A DNA stretch of 8,010 bases from Chloroflexota bacterium. GTDB taxonomy: Bacteria > Chloroflexota > Limnocylindria > Limnocylindrales > CSP1-4. The stretch lies in NCBI GenBank assembly GCA_021786265.1, contig JAJYNP010000049.1, positions 1-8,010 of the forward strand, read 5' to 3'. Below are positions 6,443-8,010 of this stretch, piece after piece; the stretch's first letter is position 1; each line of letters opens with the position of its first letter. Under the pieces are notes generated by a model. The model was not told the DNA's origin and searched no databases. It saw nothing but the letters and a program-made list of their open reading frames with translations. Position numbers and translations under genes: made by a program.

Positions 6443-7618
6443 GTAGTTCGTGATCGTCAGGTGCGTCGCCGAGCGGTCATTGCGGGACTTGATCGTCCAC
6501 AAGTAGGTCTTCGAGCTCTCACGGAGGCACCACCGGGGCGCGGCGTACAGCTCGCGCACGAAGGGCGTGTCCTTGATCACGACCATCACGCGCGCCGGCA
6601 CGCGGGCGAGCGCGTCGCGCAGGCGGAGCTGGTCGGCGGGCCCGAATGGCACGTTGTCGTAGTCACTGAAGTCGCTGTCATACGGCGGGTCGACGAACAC
6701 GAAGTCGTCGGGCGTCAGGCAGGCGTCGCGCAGGAACGGCTCGAAATCGCGGCTGCTGAGCGTCGTCGCGGCGAGGCGCTCGGCCATCCGCGCCCCGAAC
6801 AGCACGTCGAGCTTCGACGCGAGTGACTTCCGGTTGTAGGTGACCCCACCGTAGGGCACGTTGAACTCGTTCCGGCGGTTGAAGCGGAACATCGCGGCAT
6901 ACGCGAACTCGCGCAGGAACAGGAAGTCGGCCGACCGAACGCCGTCCCAGCGTCGCGCGAGGCGCGCCTCGTTGTACCGCGCCCGCACCGTCATGTAGAG
7001 CGCGGCGCGCACCGCCCCCTCGACGTTCGCGAGCAGGTCGCGTCGCGACAATGGGCGCCCCACGTCGCCCTCGACGCGCCGCATTCGCAGGAACTTCAGA
7101 GGCAGGTCGCGCTTGGCCCGCTCGAGGAACCCGGACGCCAGCCCGGGCCCGGTGGTCTCGAGCAGCCCGGACAGAGCACCCAGGCGAAGGGTCAGCGCAC
7201 GTTCCGCTCGTGCCAGGTCGAGCGCCTCGAAGGCCGCGCCGAGCTCGGCGAACAGCTCGTCCAGCGCGCGGAGCTGCTCCCAGGCACCGGCGAGCGCCGT
7301 CACCGTCCCGCGCAAGACCGGCTCGCGTGTCGCCGCCGCGAGGTAGAGCGAAACCAGGTCGCGGCAGGCGTCGTTCGCGAGGGCGGGGACCTCCGCGGGC
7401 ACCGCGAACAGCACCGAGCCGCCGCCGACGAACGGGTCAACGAACCGGCCCGTCAACGGGGGCGCAAGCGCGGCGATCGCCGGCAACTCCTGCGTCTTGC
7501 CGCCGGGCCACTTGAGGAAGGGGGTCAGCGCCGGGGCCGCGGCCAACCGTCGTGGCGCCGGGGCAGCATCGAGATCGACGAGCGGGGGCAATCGGCGCCT
7601 CAACGGGACGGCGAACAC
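6440..7618 (-). CDS. D12-class (Dam-like) N6-adenine DNA methyltransferase
   Basis: A SAM-dependent enzyme that methylates adenine in a short DNA target, GATC in the best-known relatives. Order of motifs: FLKWPGGK (34-41, motif X), FVDPFVGGGSVLF (59-71, motif I, SAM binding), NDACRDLVSLY (82-92), FRFNRRNEFNVPYGG (244-258, the family's N(V)P(F/Y)G signature), catalytic DPPY (310-313, motif IV) and VVIKD (346-350). At 392 residues it is clearly longer than Dam (about 280), mostly because motif X and DPPY are about 100 residues further apart, with extra helical sequence around 95-200. The GTG at 7618 has no Shine-Dalgarno. An in-frame TTG at 7591 with GAGG 6 bases upstream is a credible alternative giving 383 residues. 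No restriction endonuclease is visible beside it, so it may be an orphan or phage-derived enzyme. Target specificity is inferred only. Confidence 0.92.
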   Translation of the reverse strand: MFAVPLRRRLPPLVDLDAAPAPRRLAAAPALTPFLKWPGGKTQELPAIAALAPPLTGRFVDPFVGGGSVLFAVPAEVPALANDACRDLVSLYLAAATREPVLRGTVTALAGAWEQLRALDELFAELGAAFEALDLARAERALTLRLGALSGLLETTGPGLASGFLERAKRDLPLKFLRMRRVEGDVGRPLSRRDLLANVEGAVRAALYMTVRARYNEARLARRWDGVRSADFLFLREFAYAAMFRFNRRNEFNVPYGGVTYNRKSLASKLDVLFGARMAERLAATTLSSRDFEPFLRDACLTPDDFVFVDPPYDSDFSDYDNVPFGPADQLRLRDALARVPARVMVVIKDTPFVRELYAAPRWCLRESSKTYLWTIKSRNDRSATHLTITNY

Positions 7619-7671
7619 CGGAACGACTGTCGACTCTAGCAGCGCATGACGCGCCGAACGGCGGGTTCCAG

Positions 7672-7929
7672 GTGCTCACGATCAGTCGGTGCGGCTTGGT
7701 CCAGGTGCAGGTCACGGTCGCGAATGGGAAGATCAGGAACGTGCAGGCGATCCAGTACCCGCCGAGCGACCCGCAGTCGCAACAGATCAGCCCGGCCGCG
7801 GGGCCGACGCTCGAGCGCGAGGCTCTGCAGACGCGGGGCGCGCAGGCGAACGCGGCATCGGGCGCGACCTTCACGAGGGAGGGGTCCGCGCGGTCGCTGC
7901 GGTCGCCGCTGGCCGAGGCGAATGCCTGA
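7672..7929 (+). CDS. FMN-binding domain protein, short and possibly 5'-truncated
   Basis: An FMN_bind domain (the NqrC/RnfG C-terminal type) in which FMN is attached covalently to a threonine. From the GTG at 7672 there are 85 residues: VQVQVTVANGKIRNVQAIQY is the classic first half, followed by SQQI (37-40), LEREAL (47-52) and the flavinylation motif SGATFT (63-68, acceptor T68 at 7873-7875). Relatives usually carry an N-terminal signal peptide and linker because flavinylation occurs outside the membrane. Here none is seen. The frame is open back to a GTG at 7552, but that region is Arg-rich, not hydrophobic, and overlaps the start of the divergent methyltransferase gene. The domain-like sequence begins near 7657, so the gene may have lost its 5' end. 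Its stop overlaps the next gene's start. Confidence 0.72.
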   Translation: MLTISRCGLVQVQVTVANGKIRNVQAIQYPPSDPQSQQISPAAGPTLEREALQTRGAQANAASGATFTREGSARSLRSPLAEANA

Positions 7930-8010
7930 TCGCGGCGATCCCGACGTGGCCTGGCACGCGATCCAGGGCGACCCGTCCGCCGGGTCGGGCGACGCCGCGC
8001 GGTCGGACCC
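7922..8010 (+). CDS. N-terminal fragment of an unknown protein, possibly ApbE-type FAD:protein FMN transferase
   Basis: ATG at 7922 opens a frame with no stop to the window end (29 codons and two bases): MPDRGDPDVAWHAIQGDPSA and then GSGDAARSDP. It overlaps the end of the FMN-binding gene by 8 bases (ATGCCTGA), so the two are probably translated together. No domain is recognisable in this Asp/Gly/Ala-rich start. FMN_bind genes are often followed by apbE, whose product attaches the FMN, so that is the leading guess from context alone. Confidence 0.5.
   Translation, partial: MPDRGDPDVAWHAIQGDPSAGSGDAARSD

Noticed and set aside
7437..7874. A 145-codon minus-strand frame overlapping the start of the dam-like gene and the FMN-binding gene
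   Set aside because: It is antisense to the SGATFT-containing domain and out of frame with the methyltransferase motifs. No recognisable features.

Overview
This GC-rich window (roughly two-thirds G+C by eye) comes from a bacterium with strong GGAGG-type ribosome binding sites. Its gene set (FadR/CoxG, an exported double nucleotidase with S-layer-like segments, FMN-binding and probable ApbE-type genes) would suit a Chloroflexota or Actinobacteriota genome. That placement is inference from composition and gene style, not a phylogenetic result.

Left region, 1-2321: a FadR-type GntR regulator (69-869, minus) is followed, with an ATGA start/stop overlap, by a CoxG-like SRPBCC gene running off the left edge. 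Divergently, an ABM-family small dimeric alpha/beta-barrel protein (1037-1324, plus) and an extended SDR epimerase/dehydratase (1329-2321, plus) form a two-gene operon. A FadR-family palindrome (897-911) lies between the two transcription units and is the natural operator. The layout resembles a locally regulated catabolic cluster whose substrate cannot be read from this window.

Middle region, 2322-6439: a perfect hairpin (2354-2383) separates the convergent SDR and nucleotidase genes. The nucleotidase (2421-5933, minus) is a secreted protein of 1170 residues. It has an N-terminal CpdB-like cyclic phosphodiesterase/3'-nucleotidase module, an SLH-like middle segment and a C-terminal UshA-like 5'-nucleotidase module. 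Together these could degrade 2',3'-cyclic nucleotides to nucleosides and phosphate outside the cell. About 500 bases upstream of it carry no convincing gene, but the part nearest the start is rich in hairpins and would be its leader.

Right region, 6440-8010: a solitary D12-class (Dam-like) adenine DNA methyltransferase (minus) has an unusually long segment between its SAM-binding and DPPY motifs. Divergent from it is a very short FMN-binding-domain gene with an intact SGATFT flavinylation motif but no signal peptide. Its stop overlaps the start of another gene that leaves the window and may be an ApbE-type flavin transferase. The dam/FMN-binding junction looks like a possible insertion or truncation point. 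No RNA gene, CRISPR array, transposase or recognised riboswitch class was found.
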